Assembly: GCA_021819725.1 (NCBI GenBank)
Contig: JAKAQR010000009.1
Span: 56,753-120,752 of the forward strand
Length of the DNA stretch: 64,000 nucleotides
Direction: 5' to 3'
Source of the DNA: Actinomycetes bacterium
Lineage (GTDB): Bacteria; Actinomycetota; Acidimicrobiia; Acidimicrobiales; Acidimicrobiaceae
A model generated the notes under the pieces. That model was given only the letters and a program-made list of their open reading frames with translations, ran no database searches and was not told the origin of the DNA. Made by a program: the position numbers and the translations under genes. Below are positions 16,470-26,470 of this stretch, one piece after another; within the stretch, counting starts at the first letter, position 1, and each line of letters opens with the position of its first letter.

Positions 16470-18257
16470 ATGCTGGACCAATCTCACATCCGTAACATCT
16501 CAATCATCGCCCACATCGATCATGGCAAATCGACCCTCTCCGATAGGATTCTGGAGCTCACTAAAGCCGTGGACCCTCGGCTGATGCGCGAACAGTACCT
16601 CGACTCGATGGATATCGAGCGTGAGCGCGGCATCACCATCAAAGCACAGAATGCTAGCGTTGAGTGGGGAGGTCACCGGATCAATCTGATCGACACACCT
16701 GGGCACGTCGATTTCGGCTATGAGGTAAGTCGATCCCTTGCCGCCTGCGAGGGTGTCGTCTTGCTGGTAGACGCCTCTCAAGGCATCGAGGCCCAAACCC
16801 TAGCAAACTGTTATCTCGCCCTCGAACACGACCTCGAGATCGTCGCCGTACTCAACAAGATTGATCTCCCAGCCGCCGAACCCGACCTGTATGCCAGTGA
16901 GATCGAGAACGTGCTTGGTATCGATCGCACCAGTATTCTGCGCATCTCAGCCAAGACCGGTCAAGGTGTAGCCGAGCTCCTTGACGCCGTCATCGAACGG
17001 GTACCACCACCAACCGGGGATCGTGACGCCCCACTCCAGGCGCTCATCTTTGACTCGCTCTACGATCAATATCGAGGGGTCGTTAGCTCCCTCAGAGTCA
17101 TGAACGGAGTGATTCGCTCCCACGACCGTGTCACCTTCATGCAAGCCCAGCGCAGCCACGACGTGGAGGAGATCGGGGCACGTCGCCCAGTCATGACACC
17201 AGTCGCAGAACTCGGTCCCGGCGAGGTCGGTTACCTGATCGCGGGGATCAAAGACGTTGGGGAGGCACGTTCGGGTGAGACGATCACCCAAGCGCATCGG
17301 CCAGCAGATGCCCCACTACCAGGTTATGAACACCCAAAGCCGATGGTCTTCTGTGGCCTCTACCCGATCGACGGTGACGAGTTTGAGGAGCTGAGGGACT
17401 CCCTTGACAAACTCATGCTCAACGATGCCAGCTTCACCTTCGAACCCGAAACCTCGGCCGCACTTGGATTCGGTTTTCGCTGCGGCTTTCTTGGACTCCT
17501 CCATATGGAGATCGTTCGTGAACGTCTGGAGCGAGAGTTCGGCCTCTCGTTAATCGCCACAACGCCAAGTGTGGGCTATCGCGTACTCGACACCAAGGGT
17601 GAGCTCCTCGAGGTCGCCAATCCATCCGCGATGCCAGCCGCGAACCTCATCACTGAGATCGCGGAACCCATGCTGAAGGTCAACATCATCACACCGGCCA
17701 CGTACATCGGTACCATCATGGAACTTGCCCAGTCAAAGCGGGGTGAGCTAGTGAAGATGGACTACCTCTCTCCCGAGCGGGTCGAGATCAACTATCGCCT
17801 GCCATTAGCGGAGATCGTGATCGACTTCTTTGACACCTTGAAGAGCAGAACCAAGGGATACGCCTCGCTCGACTATGAGCCCGATGGGTATCAGCCGGCC
17901 AACCTGACCAAACTCGACATCCTCATCGCTGGTGAACCAGTCGATGCGTTTTCTACCATCATCCACCGTGACAAAGCCTACGACTACGGGCGTCGGCTGG
18001 TTGCCAAACTACGTGAACTCATTCCACGTCAGTCATTCGATGTTCCGATACAGGCCGCCATCGGCACCAAGGTCATCGCGCGAGAGACGGTCAAGGCCTA
18101 TCGCAAAGACGTTATCGCCAAGTGCTATGGGGGTGATATCACCCGCAAACGCAAACTCCTCGAGAAACAGAAGGAGGGCAAGCGTCGTATGAAATCAGTC
18201 GGTCGCGTCGAGATCCCACAGGAGGCGTTCGTCTCCGCGCTCAGCATCGGGAGCTAG
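16470..18257 (+). CDS. lepA: Elongation factor 4 (LepA)
   Basis: Ribosome-associated GTPase involved in translation under stress and in initiation or assembly. GTP-binding motifs: [10 protein letters not shown] (G1), RGITI (G2), DTPGHVDF (G3), NKIDLP (G4). EF-G-like domains and the LepA-specific C-terminal domain ([34 protein letters not shown]) follow. The 595-residue length is typical. It is transcribed away from rpsT across a 99-base gap that must hold both promoters. Confidence 0.98.
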   Translation: MLDQSHIRNISIIAHIDHGKSTLSDRILELTKAVDPRLMREQYLDSMDIERERGITIKAQNASVEWGGHRINLIDTPGHVDFGYEVSRSLAACEGVVLLVDASQGIEAQTLANCYLALEHDLEIVAVLNKIDLPAAEPDLYASEIENVLGIDRTSILRISAKTGQGVAELLDAVIERVPPPTGDRDAPLQALIFDSLYDQYRGVVSSLRVMNGVIRSHDRVTFMQAQRSHDVEEIGARRPVMTPVAELGPGEVGYLIAGIKDVGEARSGETITQAHRPADAPLPGYEHPKPMVFCGLYPIDGDEFEELRDSLDKLMLNDASFTFEPETSAALGFGFRCGFLGLLHMEIVRERLEREFGLSLIATTPSVGYRVLDTKGELLEVANPSAMPAANLITEIAEPMLKVNIITPATYIGTIMELAQSKRGELVKMDYLSPERVEINYRLPLAEIVIDFFDTLKSRTKGYASLDYEPDGYQPANLTKLDILIAGEPVDAFSTIIHRDKAYDYGRRLVAKLRELIPRQSFDVPIQAAIGTKVIARETVKAYRKDVIAKCYGGDITRKRKLLEKQKEGKRRMKSVGRVEIPQEAFVSALSIGS

Positions 18258-18343
18258 CGCATCGATCGTCGCTACCGATCCGGCCCGACACGCGATGCCC
18301 AAGGTGACCCACCACTAAAACGCAAAGGCGCTAGACTGATGAT

Positions 18344-18565
18344 GTGGTCTTTGCTAAATTCCAACGTAGTCAGGCGAACTGCCAGGGTCGTTCGACACTC
18401 GCAAACCGTATCGGAGTGACCGCCTTGGTACTCGTCTCTATTCTCCTCGCCTTGACGATAGGAAACCTGTGGCTCGGGATACCACTTGCCATCGCCGTGG
18501 CGGTGTTCGTGATCAAAAGGCGCAGCTGTCTGTACCACCTACCATCGCCGTCCGCAAACGATTGA
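18344..18565 (+). CDS. Possible small membrane protein
   Basis: A 73-codon frame with a polar basic N-terminus followed by about 35 hydrophobic residues (IGVTALVLVSILLALTIG, then IPLAIAVAVFVIKRR), consistent with two short membrane helices and a positive cytoplasmic end. The start is GTG without a good ribosome site. It follows lepA by 86 bases. No family is recognised. The hydrophobic pattern argues for a real gene; the weak start argues against. Confidence 0.35.
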   Translation: MVFAKFQRSQANCQGRSTLANRIGVTALVLVSILLALTIGNLWLGIPLAIAVAVFVIKRRSCLYHLPSPSAND

Positions 18566-19167
18566 CCCACGACAAGTAGCCCACCACCGCTCATTCGAAC
18601 GCCTCCTGTGCTACGCCCCACAAGTAACGCACCAACACTGCATCACCCACGCATTTGGCTAGCACCATCTCTCGGAAGCCAACCACAGTCGTGGTGAAGC
18701 CCTCTCGCTCACCAGGCCACCGTTATCAGCGACTTCACCATAGCTTTGGGCGACTCACCATCGTTTGACGGGTCCTCACTCGCGAGCAGCATCGGCAGGG
18801 CCCCTGCCTGGCACAGACCCAGTGAAGAGGAGGCGATGTACTGCCGATCTACCACCCACCCAGATCTCCATAGGAACACTGATCGGCTCTATAGCGAAGA
18901 GCCAGCATGAGGAGGATCCCCGCGTAAGCCTCAGCGCTCACCTCGTCAGATAACGGCATCGGTGGAGGATGAGAGCACCGTGTTCTACCTCCAGACCGGA
19001 CAGCAGGCAAACGCTCGCCCAGGTCGCATTGCTAGCCCAATGCATAGCAAAGTAATGTGCGCAAAGTAAAGGACCTTTGGCCCTGGCAACTATTTTGAAG
19101 ACAAACTAAAATGAACATATCGTGAGAGTAGACGCGGTAGTAAGGGTTATGGGATAGGAGTACAATC
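18566..19167. other. Gene-free stretch before the surface-protein gene
   Basis: No convincing gene is visible. Near the right end, TTGAAG (19095-19100) and TATCGT (19118-19123) are 17 bases apart and could be the promoter of the surface-protein gene, which has GGAG 9 bases before its ATG. Confidence 0.45.
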
Positions 19168-19941
19168 ATGAAACTGACAAAAACGATTCTAGGACTAACA
19201 GGTGTTGCGGCATTGACAGCTGGCGCTACGGCGGCGACGGCAATCCTTGGCTTTGGAGCACAGGCATATGCTAATACTCCAAGTTTCACACTGACCTGTC
19301 CCGACATTCCTGTGGCCGGTACCGTTCCATTCACGGCGACACTCGTGGGTACAGCTACTCCCAGTATAGCGAGCAAAGGCTCCACCATCTCACTGAATGG
19401 ACTCACCCTCGATGTAACCGTTCCAAAGAATTTGGTAGAGCTTGGAGTGCAGTTCAAACTCAAAACACTTCCTCTTTCCTTTGTGATCCCAGTCACGACA
19501 ACGAATGGATCGCCCTCCACTATTGATGAGACGTTCTCCGGTGATCTCGCGATACCAGCAACCCCCGCACCGGTTTCCATCTCGTTACCTGCATCACCAT
19601 CGACTGCCACTACCACCGCCACCACACCCGGAACCTTGGCCTTCTCTGTTCCAACAACCGGGGTGCAGTTCACTGTCGAAAACACCATTAAGAGTTCCTG
19701 CACCGTACCACAGGCCGAGACCATCGCTAGCACGACTGTGACCTCACCGAGTTCAACAACCCCGCCGTCATCATCGAGTACTCCCTCACCAACACGCTTG
19801 GTCACCGGACCTCCACAAGCCCCGGGCAGCTCACCCCTTCTGCCGATCGGTGTCGGTGTCGCGAGCCTGGGTGTAACGACTCTCATCGCCCTTGAAGTGA
19901 AAAGGGTGAAGGCAAAGGCGGACGCCGGATCCAATTCATAG
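19168..19941 (+). CDS. Secreted, membrane-anchored surface protein
   Basis: Of unknown family. A signal peptide (residues 1-35: MKLTK, hydrophobic core, ending AQAYA|N) leads to a beta-rich ectodomain that contains two cysteines (about residues 46 and 176). A Ser/Thr/Pro-rich stalk (about 190-220), a single membrane helix (about 225-245) and a short basic tail (EVKRVKAKA) follow. It is probably a cell-wall or envelope protein in an acid-facing environment. The anchor lacks LPxTG, so sortase is not implied. It stands alone, flanked by long gene-free DNA. Confidence 0.8.
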   Translation: MKLTKTILGLTGVAALTAGATAATAILGFGAQAYANTPSFTLTCPDIPVAGTVPFTATLVGTATPSIASKGSTISLNGLTLDVTVPKNLVELGVQFKLKTLPLSFVIPVTTTNGSPSTIDETFSGDLAIPATPAPVSISLPASPSTATTTATTPGTLAFSVPTTGVQFTVENTIKSSCTVPQAETIASTTVTSPSSTTPPSSSSTPSPTRLVTGPPQAPGSSPLLPIGVGVASLGVTTLIALEVKRVKAKADAGSNS

Positions 19942-22025
19942 CCGGCAATTTGCTCAGGGGATCCGCTATCCGCTGACTTCGCACTCCATGGTTACGCTGG
20001 TAGTGGACTAAGTGACAGAGCGGAGCTTCGGTCGATTTGCGTCTGGGTCGCTGGACCATGGTCCTAGTCAACGTCACAAGACAGCCATAATCCGGAAACG
20101 ACAGCATGCACGAGTACTTGCTGTCTCTCTTACCGCCAGCGACCGGCCCAATCAAAGCGGTCTCGATGCGCAGGGTGCATCGGGCGAATACACCCTGCAA
20201 CACCGATCGACTCGAGTAGTACGGACCACAAACTGGCGCACGTTAGCGGAGTTGAAAGACGAACGCAAACGACAATGGAACCTGTAGACGCTGCCCATTG
20301 CGCGGTAGCCTACAAATACGGCCAGATCCTAACGCCCACAATCGAGACGATGGCCTCCGTCAGCACCCTACGACATCGCGTACTCGCTGCGAACGGTGTG
20401 CAACCAAACTCAGAGAGACCCATATTTCGCTCCGATCGACGTTCCCACATCATGCAGCAGCCAATACCAGCAGTGTAGCATTTCGCTTGCGAAGCTGCAT
20501 GCTGATCGCCTCATTAATCGGCAGTAGAACTCCGACAAAGGTCCAGATTCCTACAAGTATTGCCAAACTGATAACATCAACGATAGTACGTCAACAGTGT
20601 AGAACGAGCTGAGCCTGATCGATGATTACTGCACAAGCTGGTCGAGTAATAATGATTACCGTTACATAGCCATCACCGTAGTACCACTATCGCATCAAGG
20701 ACATAATGACTAGCTGACTTACACAGAGTTCGTATACCTCCAGATCCATCCGACGCGAGGAATGCACGGGCCAGTCGCAGCATTACCATTTTGCTGAGAG
20801 CTGGAAGCAGCAAATCACTTCCTCAGCGATCTTGACAAGGGGTTCAATTTGTCCCGCACGACGGCCAAGCCATGGGTGATCACTTCCCCCAGATTCGTCT
20901 TCCACCCTATCCCACAATCATCGTGCCAGCACTGACCAGTGACGCTTGCTGGCCCTGTACTACTCAGCCCCGAATTCGCCTTCGTGTGTTCCCATCGGAG
21001 CGGGCCCGCACGCTTTCTTTCTACAGGATCTCCATCTCGAACCGTCTCGCTGTTCTGGCTTTCATGGAAACATCATGCGGTGCGCGAGTACGTCTGCGGC
21101 CGTCGCGTTCTTCCCCTTGCTACCGGGTCCAAGAATCGCGAAGTCCGCCCAAAGCGTATGCACCGCCAGCAAGATCGTTGGTGCTTACCATTGGAAGGAT
21201 CCCGGTCTGGCCGGTACTGTTTCGACGCACGATTGGTCCCCAGTCAGAGTCAGCTCATCGTTACATAGACCTTCATCGCTTCTTAACTCGCAGCAGCGCC
21301 GGAAAAAGTAACTCGCGAATCCTGCTGTACTCCTTCATCGGTTAGGTGGCGATAATCGCGATCGCCACCGATGACGTAGCGTCAGCCTCGTCACGACTGT
21401 GGTGGTGTCTTCGTCACGAAAACCCGATGCAGGTCCCATAGACCGGTGCTCTGGCAGGGACCGCAAATTCCTCAGCGCCACAGCTGCTATCCTGTTGGAG
21501 ACAACCCGAGAGTGCTTTCGGTTTCATCACCGACCATGGTATTGGTGAATCCCCCAACAGCCAACCGACAGGGAATCCTAACGATCACGATTCTCAGCTC
21601 AGGAGACTTCTAGCACCGACAGCAGCGGGCTGAGCTGGCGAACAAGGGTTCCTGGAGATACAGTGACTGTGGGCGCGATGGCCTTATCAACTCTGACCTG
21701 GCAAGCAATCGGGGTTCGGGACACTCACCACCAACTCAGTACGCGCATTTGCCATCCCTAGCGCGGGGTGCGTGATGATACTCGTGCTCGAGGGAGGGAA
21801 CTCACCTCACAACACAGCGAACTGCGCCAAAGGGCATCGACCACCGCCGTAGAGGGATATCACCGCCGAATCGAGGACCACAACTAACGAGCCGAACACC
21901 ACAGAACAACACATTCCTCTAACCAGACGCACCACTCATCACGGCAAAATCGTTCGCGACGATAAACTCCGCCCAACCACACTTGACAAACAACACATAC
22001 GAGAGCTAGAGTTATTCTAATTCTA
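19942..22025. other. Two-kilobase stretch with no recognisable gene
   Basis: Open frames of 70-157 codons overlap in several frames around 20872-21345 and elsewhere, but none shows a ribosome site, consistent codon use or a product I recognise. No tRNA or known RNA was seen. Such length without genes is unusual here: it may be decayed coding DNA or unrecognised non-coding RNA. It ends at the 90-bp repeat array. Confidence 0.55.
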
Positions 22026-22419
22026 CCCTAGGGTTGTGTGCCGTGGGGATGAGGTCTTGGTGCTCCCAGGTGGGAGCATAGGGTTGGTGCCCCTCCCCTA
22101 GGATGGCCGAAACCACCCTAGGGTTGTGTGCCGAGGGGATGAGGTCTTGGTGCTCCCAGGTGGGAGCATAGGGGTTGGTGCCCCTCCCCTAGGATGGCCG
22201 AAACCACCCTAGGGTTGTGTGCCGAGGGGATGAGGTCTTGGTGCTCCCAGATGGGAGCATGGGGTTGGTGCCCCTCCCCTAGGATGGCCGAAACCACCCT
22301 AGGGTTGTGTGCCGAGGGGATGAGGTCTTGGTGCTCCCAGGCGGGAGCATAGGGTTGGTGCCCCTCCCCTAGGATGGCCGAAACCACCCTAGGGTTGTGT
22401 GCCGAGGGGATGAGGTCTT
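22026..22419. repeat. Four and a third tandem copies of a 90-bp hairpin repeat
   Basis: Units start at 22026, 22116, 22207, 22297 and 22387 (90, 91, 90, 90 bases and a 33-base partial). Each full unit begins CCCTAGGGTTGTGTGCC and carries the hairpin TGCTCCCA-NN-TGGGAGCA; most differences between copies fall in the hairpin loop or its closing pair. A second fold is possible across unit junctions: CCCTAGG pairs with CCTAGGG, enclosed by CCCCTC/GAGGGG. The last copy breaks off exactly at the stop codon of the redox gene on the minus strand. There are no spacers, so it is not CRISPR. Confidence 0.9.
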
Positions 22420-24795
22420 TCATTGGGTCAACACGCTCGCTCGTGCACTGTGGTGTTGAGCAACTGACTTGTCCTGACGTCTCCACCCATCGATGACCAC
22501 CTGCAGTTCATTCACGCTGGTCATCACCTTGGTCATTAGCTCGTCAGTTCCACGAAGCGCACGCAACTCATTGACACTGCGAGCCACCGCAGCAGCCAAC
22601 TCCGGTCGGATACCGATCGTGGCACCAACCTCCGAAGGAAGAATTTCGCCAGCCACCAGAACCGCCTTAGTCAACGCAGCCGCGTCAACATCCGGCCAAG
22701 CTGCCACACTCAGGTCGTGGGCAAACCCGAAGAGACCATCGCCGTGGCTCTTCATGGCACATCGCGCAACCACCCTCAACCCCCTCTGCACAACCAAGGC
22801 TTCGAGACGATCCAGCGAATGCCCGGGATCAAATCCATAGGTCATGAGAACCGCCACCTGGGTTGCCGCACCAGCGGGCAGCTGACCAACTAGTCTCTCC
22901 GTCGCCGGGCTCGCATGCTGGCCGCCAACGACCAGACCATCCACCCAAGTAGCCAGCACCATAAGATCGAAATCTGCAACCATGTCCGAGGTAACCTGAT
23001 CAACTGGCACAGCGACAATCTCATTCGTCACCGAACTCAACAGATCAGCAAGCCGTAAAGCCAACGCTCGCGTCGTGCCTCCAGGCGAGTCAATGCTGAT
23101 GAGCACTCTCGGTGGACGCAGACGCCCTACCACCGACGGGGCAAGCCTCGAGGAGCGATCCAACAGACTCCTACCCAACTTACGTCCTTGGGCCATCGCC
23201 TCAACTACCGTTGAGGGTCCGATCAACGAATCCCCTACGACGTAGATGTGATCCTTCAAGGCGATCTGTGCCCGAGCCCGAGCATGTTCTCGCCCAACGG
23301 ATAGATCGCCGACGGCCATCCGTCGAGAGACATCATTGGCGAGACCGTTGAAGATGCCACTAGCCACCCAATGGCGATCCTTGATGATTGGAACCTCTTT
23401 GCGTACTGGCAGCGACGGAAACGTGGCTAATAGATCAGGTTCAATGCGATAACCGAGGGCTGCGACCACCTCATCTACCTCCATGACCCGGAAGACCTTA
23501 TCCGTCACCTTGGGCCGCTGTTGCCGGTCTTCCTGTACCGTGGCCACCAACGTCGCCGCGATACGACCATTCGCCAGCGGTCGAAGACTGGCTACCGTCA
23601 CCGAGAACAGGACTTCAACACCCTCGTGCTCCGCCTCTCCAAGTTCATCCGGACGGACGAGCGAGAACCGACGATCCATCCAGTCAACGCAGGTAGCCGA
23701 GCCACCAAGTCGACGGGTCATGCGAGCGACATCCATGGCGGTATTACCAGCACCTACGACGAGGACATTCTTTGGACCCGTCAATCCCACATGATCATCT
23801 GAGTGATCCACGATGGTATGGTAGGCACGATCAAGAAAATCGTTGGCCTCGGTCACGTGCACGTTCTCTTTACCTGCTGCGGTAATGGGCAACGGAGCGT
23901 TCGCACCTTGTGCGATGATCACCGCATCGAATGAGCGCGTCAGATCCTCAAGAACCTCTAACGATACCCGTGTGTTGGGGACGACCTCGACGCCAAGGTC
24001 TTCGAGTTGGGAAGCTACGCGTGACACCACCGCATTAGGCAGTGTGAACTCGGGAATTCCAGAGCGTAACAGACCACCGATCTCGGCACCAGCCTCAAAG
24101 ATGGTGACTTGACCCCCGCCTCTTGCGACGACATCGGCGACACCTATTCCTGCAGGTCCTCCTCCAACAACTGCGACCGAGAGCCCCACCGGCTCCGCCT
24201 TCGTCGATACTGGCGCACTCCGATCCGCTAGATAGCGTTCGATCTCATGAATCGCAACCGGCATGTCACCCGCGAGTGCGAATGAACAAGCGCCCTCGCA
24301 CTGGGTTCCAGTGTCGCAGACCCGCGAACAGATCTCCGGCATCGACGATGTCGCCGCGAGCACCGCCCGGGCACCATCGAAGTCGAGATTGCGGGCTGCT
24401 GCAATAAACGCAGGAATGTCATTATGGGTTGGACAGCCGCGGACACAAGTCGCATCCGGGCAGTTCAAGCAACGGTTCGCCTCTGCGATTAGCTCATCAT
24501 CATTTAAGAAACCCACGCGAACTTCATGCAAATCCGCTCGAACATCTTCTGGCTCAAACAGGTGTGCCGGAACTCGTGCGTCCACCCGAACCGCTCCCTC
24601 GACATGAATCGCAGAGAAGGGGCAGGTCCGCTCGCATTGGCGACAGCCAACACATACCGACTCATCGACATCGACCGTGTAGGTGAACTCGTCAAGGCTG
24701 ATCGCCTCGACTGGGCATCGCACGAGGCACTCCTGACATCCGGAACACCGATCCTTCAAAACCGTAACTTTTGGAAATTCACTTATTGTTGTCAT
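22420..24795 (-). CDS. Ferredoxin-GltD-flavodoxin-like fusion oxidoreductase
   Basis: A 791-residue soluble redox protein. The N-terminus has two 4Fe-4S ferredoxin motifs (first at Cys17-20-23-27, second CVGCRQCERTCP). Next comes a GltD-type domain: a Fe-S helical region with CLNCPDATCVRGCP, an FAD motif GGGPAG, an NADPH motif GAGNTAMD, and GDSLIGPSTVVEAMAQGR. A C-terminal domain (about residues 590-760) looks flavodoxin-like (ISIDSPGGTTRALA, MTYGFDPG). It probably passes electrons between NAD(P)H and the membrane polyferredoxin encoded 11 bases upstream. The ATG at 24795 has AGGGG upstream. The partner and direction of flow are unknown. Confidence 0.85.
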   Translation of the reverse strand: MTTISEFPKVTVLKDRCSGCQECLVRCPVEAISLDEFTYTVDVDESVCVGCRQCERTCPFSAIHVEGAVRVDARVPAHLFEPEDVRADLHEVRVGFLNDDELIAEANRCLNCPDATCVRGCPTHNDIPAFIAAARNLDFDGARAVLAATSSMPEICSRVCDTGTQCEGACSFALAGDMPVAIHEIERYLADRSAPVSTKAEPVGLSVAVVGGGPAGIGVADVVARGGGQVTIFEAGAEIGGLLRSGIPEFTLPNAVVSRVASQLEDLGVEVVPNTRVSLEVLEDLTRSFDAVIIAQGANAPLPITAAGKENVHVTEANDFLDRAYHTIVDHSDDHVGLTGPKNVLVVGAGNTAMDVARMTRRLGGSATCVDWMDRRFSLVRPDELGEAEHEGVEVLFSVTVASLRPLANGRIAATLVATVQEDRQQRPKVTDKVFRVMEVDEVVAALGYRIEPDLLATFPSLPVRKEVPIIKDRHWVASGIFNGLANDVSRRMAVGDLSVGREHARARAQIALKDHIYVVGDSLIGPSTVVEAMAQGRKLGRSLLDRSSRLAPSVVGRLRPPRVLISIDSPGGTTRALALRLADLLSSVTNEIVAVPVDQVTSDMVADFDLMVLATWVDGLVVGGQHASPATERLVGQLPAGAATQVAVLMTYGFDPGHSLDRLEALVVQRGLRVVARCAMKSHGDGLFGFAHDLSVAAWPDVDAAALTKAVLVAGEILPSEVGATIGIRPELAAAVARSVNELRALRGTDELMTKVMTSVNELQVVIDGWRRQDKSVAQHHSARASVLTQ

Positions 24796-24806
24796 GTCAA
24801 TCACCC

Positions 24807-26354
24807 CTAAGACGCCGCATGCATAATGATGTACAACCAACCGGCAACCCCTCCGAGGGCCACCATGAGCGTGACCGCTGCAACCTTAGCCCCTACCACA
24901 TGTTGGGTCAGTGGAGCGAGATCGCGACGGAAGATCTTGAGCACCGCGTAGATACTTCCGATGATGCCAATCGCCATCACCACCAACTGCACATCGACGA
25001 TCGTCGGGTTGGAGATCAGGTGATAGTTCACCAGCGACCACTTCGAGGTATTCACGCCGAAGATCTGCACAATGGCTGGTATCAGTCGTGGAACGTGCTT
25101 AAAGAACTTCGGTAGTTGTCGGGCGAAATAATCCATGCCAACGATCGGGATCAGCGCGTACGACAGCGGAAGGAAGACCTGGCGGAATGGATTCACCTTC
25201 TCCATGAAGTTGCCTTCTGCATGAACCCCTCGAGCAGGATCAAGGAAGAGCATCTGGTAGCCCTTGAAGAGTGCCGCCGTGAGCAACGCACTTAGGACGA
25301 TGATCACCAAGTAGTCGATCGGATTTGGATAGTGATTCCACCCCGTCATCCGGTTGAGATAGTTGTCAAGATTGGCATAGACGTTGGTGGCGTTGATCTG
25401 CTGATACAGGACCAAACCCCACAGCAACGCTACAGCCCATGCGATATCTGCACGGCGACGCTTGGGTGCGATAACCGAGGTGAGTGGACTCTGTAGATAG
25501 AAACCAACGTTGTTCGAGGGGCAGGCCTTGTAGCACTCCGTGCAGAGACCACAGGCCGCATTTGACTCCGCCGAGCCCGGCCAGGTATACCAAGGACATC
25601 CATAACCGGAGGTCCCACCACGCATGCAGTCCTTCGTGGTGCAGGCGAGGCAGACCGCCCGATCATTGGTTCGAAAACCAGCCACCGACCCCATCGAACC
25701 AACCGACCCGATCAAGGCCGAAAGTGGGCAGAAGTAGCGGCAGAAGGTCCGGCGTTCGAAGACCAGATAGAAGGTCACCGCTGACACCACGATACCGAGC
25801 ACCATCCACGAGGTGTCGCGCGGTGTCCCTGGTCCAGCAATGTTGAAGTACTCCTCTAGAAAGGTGAGGAAGACAAAGGTTCCCACTGAGAGGGTAAAAC
25901 CCCACTGCGCCCAGCTCTCAGGAAGCTTGCGGCCAAGGCCGAGCGGCTTCTGTAGACGCTTGAAAAGCGTACGCCGTTGGATCCACTCGGCAAAACCACC
26001 AAAGGGACACATCGAACACCAGGCACGACCGATCACCGCCATCATCACAAAGACGAGACAGAACCAGAGATACCAGGTGATAGCCGTTGCGAAGTTAATC
26101 CCTGGATCGGCAACACCAAGGAACCCGAGGAAGATCACCAGCCAGAAGATGATCTGGTTCGGGATAATCATCAAAAACTGTGTGGCCCGCTTGGAGAGGA
26201 TCCGAGCGATCACCGGGTGACTCGCCACATTGGCTTTCTTAGGGAGATCTGTCCCCTTAAAGCGATCTTCACTGGCCACCACCGGTATGTGAAGACGCTT
26301 CGAGATCACATCATCCGTTACTAACTTGACTTTTGTCGGTTCGACCTTCGTCAC
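24807..26354 (-). CDS. NapH/NosR-like membrane polyferredoxin
   Basis: Integral membrane Fe-S protein of about 515 residues with multiple hydrophobic helices. It carries the half-motifs CSMCPFGG and CRYFCPLSA of the NosR/NapH/CcoG class, plus ferredoxin-like clusters CLACTTKDC and CGLCTECYKACP. Such proteins move electrons across or along the membrane. The chosen start is a GTG at 26354 because AGGAGGG lies just upstream; an in-frame GTG at 26372 precedes that ribosome site. It is the first gene of a two-gene operon with the GltD-like fusion, controlled by the promoter and operator at 26391-26449. No nitrous-oxide or nitrate reductase gene is nearby. Confidence 0.88.
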   Translation of the reverse strand: MTKVEPTKVKLVTDDVISKRLHIPVVASEDRFKGTDLPKKANVASHPVIARILSKRATQFLMIIPNQIIFWLVIFLGFLGVADPGINFATAITWYLWFCLVFVMMAVIGRAWCSMCPFGGFAEWIQRRTLFKRLQKPLGLGRKLPESWAQWGFTLSVGTFVFLTFLEEYFNIAGPGTPRDTSWMVLGIVVSAVTFYLVFERRTFCRYFCPLSALIGSVGSMGSVAGFRTNDRAVCLACTTKDCMRGGTSGYGCPWYTWPGSAESNAACGLCTECYKACPSNNVGFYLQSPLTSVIAPKRRRADIAWAVALLWGLVLYQQINATNVYANLDNYLNRMTGWNHYPNPIDYLVIIVLSALLTAALFKGYQMLFLDPARGVHAEGNFMEKVNPFRQVFLPLSYALIPIVGMDYFARQLPKFFKHVPRLIPAIVQIFGVNTSKWSLVNYHLISNPTIVDVQLVVMAIGIIGSIYAVLKIFRRDLAPLTQHVVGAKVAAVTLMVALGGVAGWLYIIMHAAS

Positions 26355-26390
26355 CGTTTCCCTCCTCAGCACACCTATATATCCTCGTCC

Positions 26391-26449
26391 GAACTATTCA
26401 TTAGCTATGGACTAATGGTTAGTGTAGTTCAGTGATTTTGCTTTGTCAA
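26391..26449 (-). promoter_or_regulatory. Redox-operon promoter with overlapping double inverted repeat
   Basis: On the minus strand TTGACA (26449-26444) and TACACT (26426-26421) are spaced by 17 bases. The -10 is covered by a nested inverted repeat: outer GAACTA (26391-26396) with TAGTTC (26425-26430), inner CATTAG (26399-26404) with CTAATG (26412-26417). The site lies between the redox operon and the divergent Rrf2 gene, so the Rrf2 protein is the obvious candidate ligand. Confidence 0.7.
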
Positions 26450-26470
26450 GTCCGAGGGTAACCTTTAGCT

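Noticed and set aside
20872..21345. Three overlapping plus-strand frames as genes
   Set aside because: They occupy the same DNA in different frames, lack ribosome sites and resemble no protein family.
22026..22419. Tandem repeats considered as a CRISPR array
   Set aside because: Units are contiguous 90-base copies with no unique spacers, and no cas genes are in the window.
22118..22486. Minus-strand open frame through the 90-bp repeats as a repeat protein
   Set aside because: It overlaps the end of the redox gene in another frame, has no ribosome site, and its 30-residue periodicity follows simply from the 90-base unit.
24807..26354. True NosR of a nitrous-oxide reductase system
   Set aside because: No FMN-binding periplasmic domain is visible and no nosZ or related genes are nearby.
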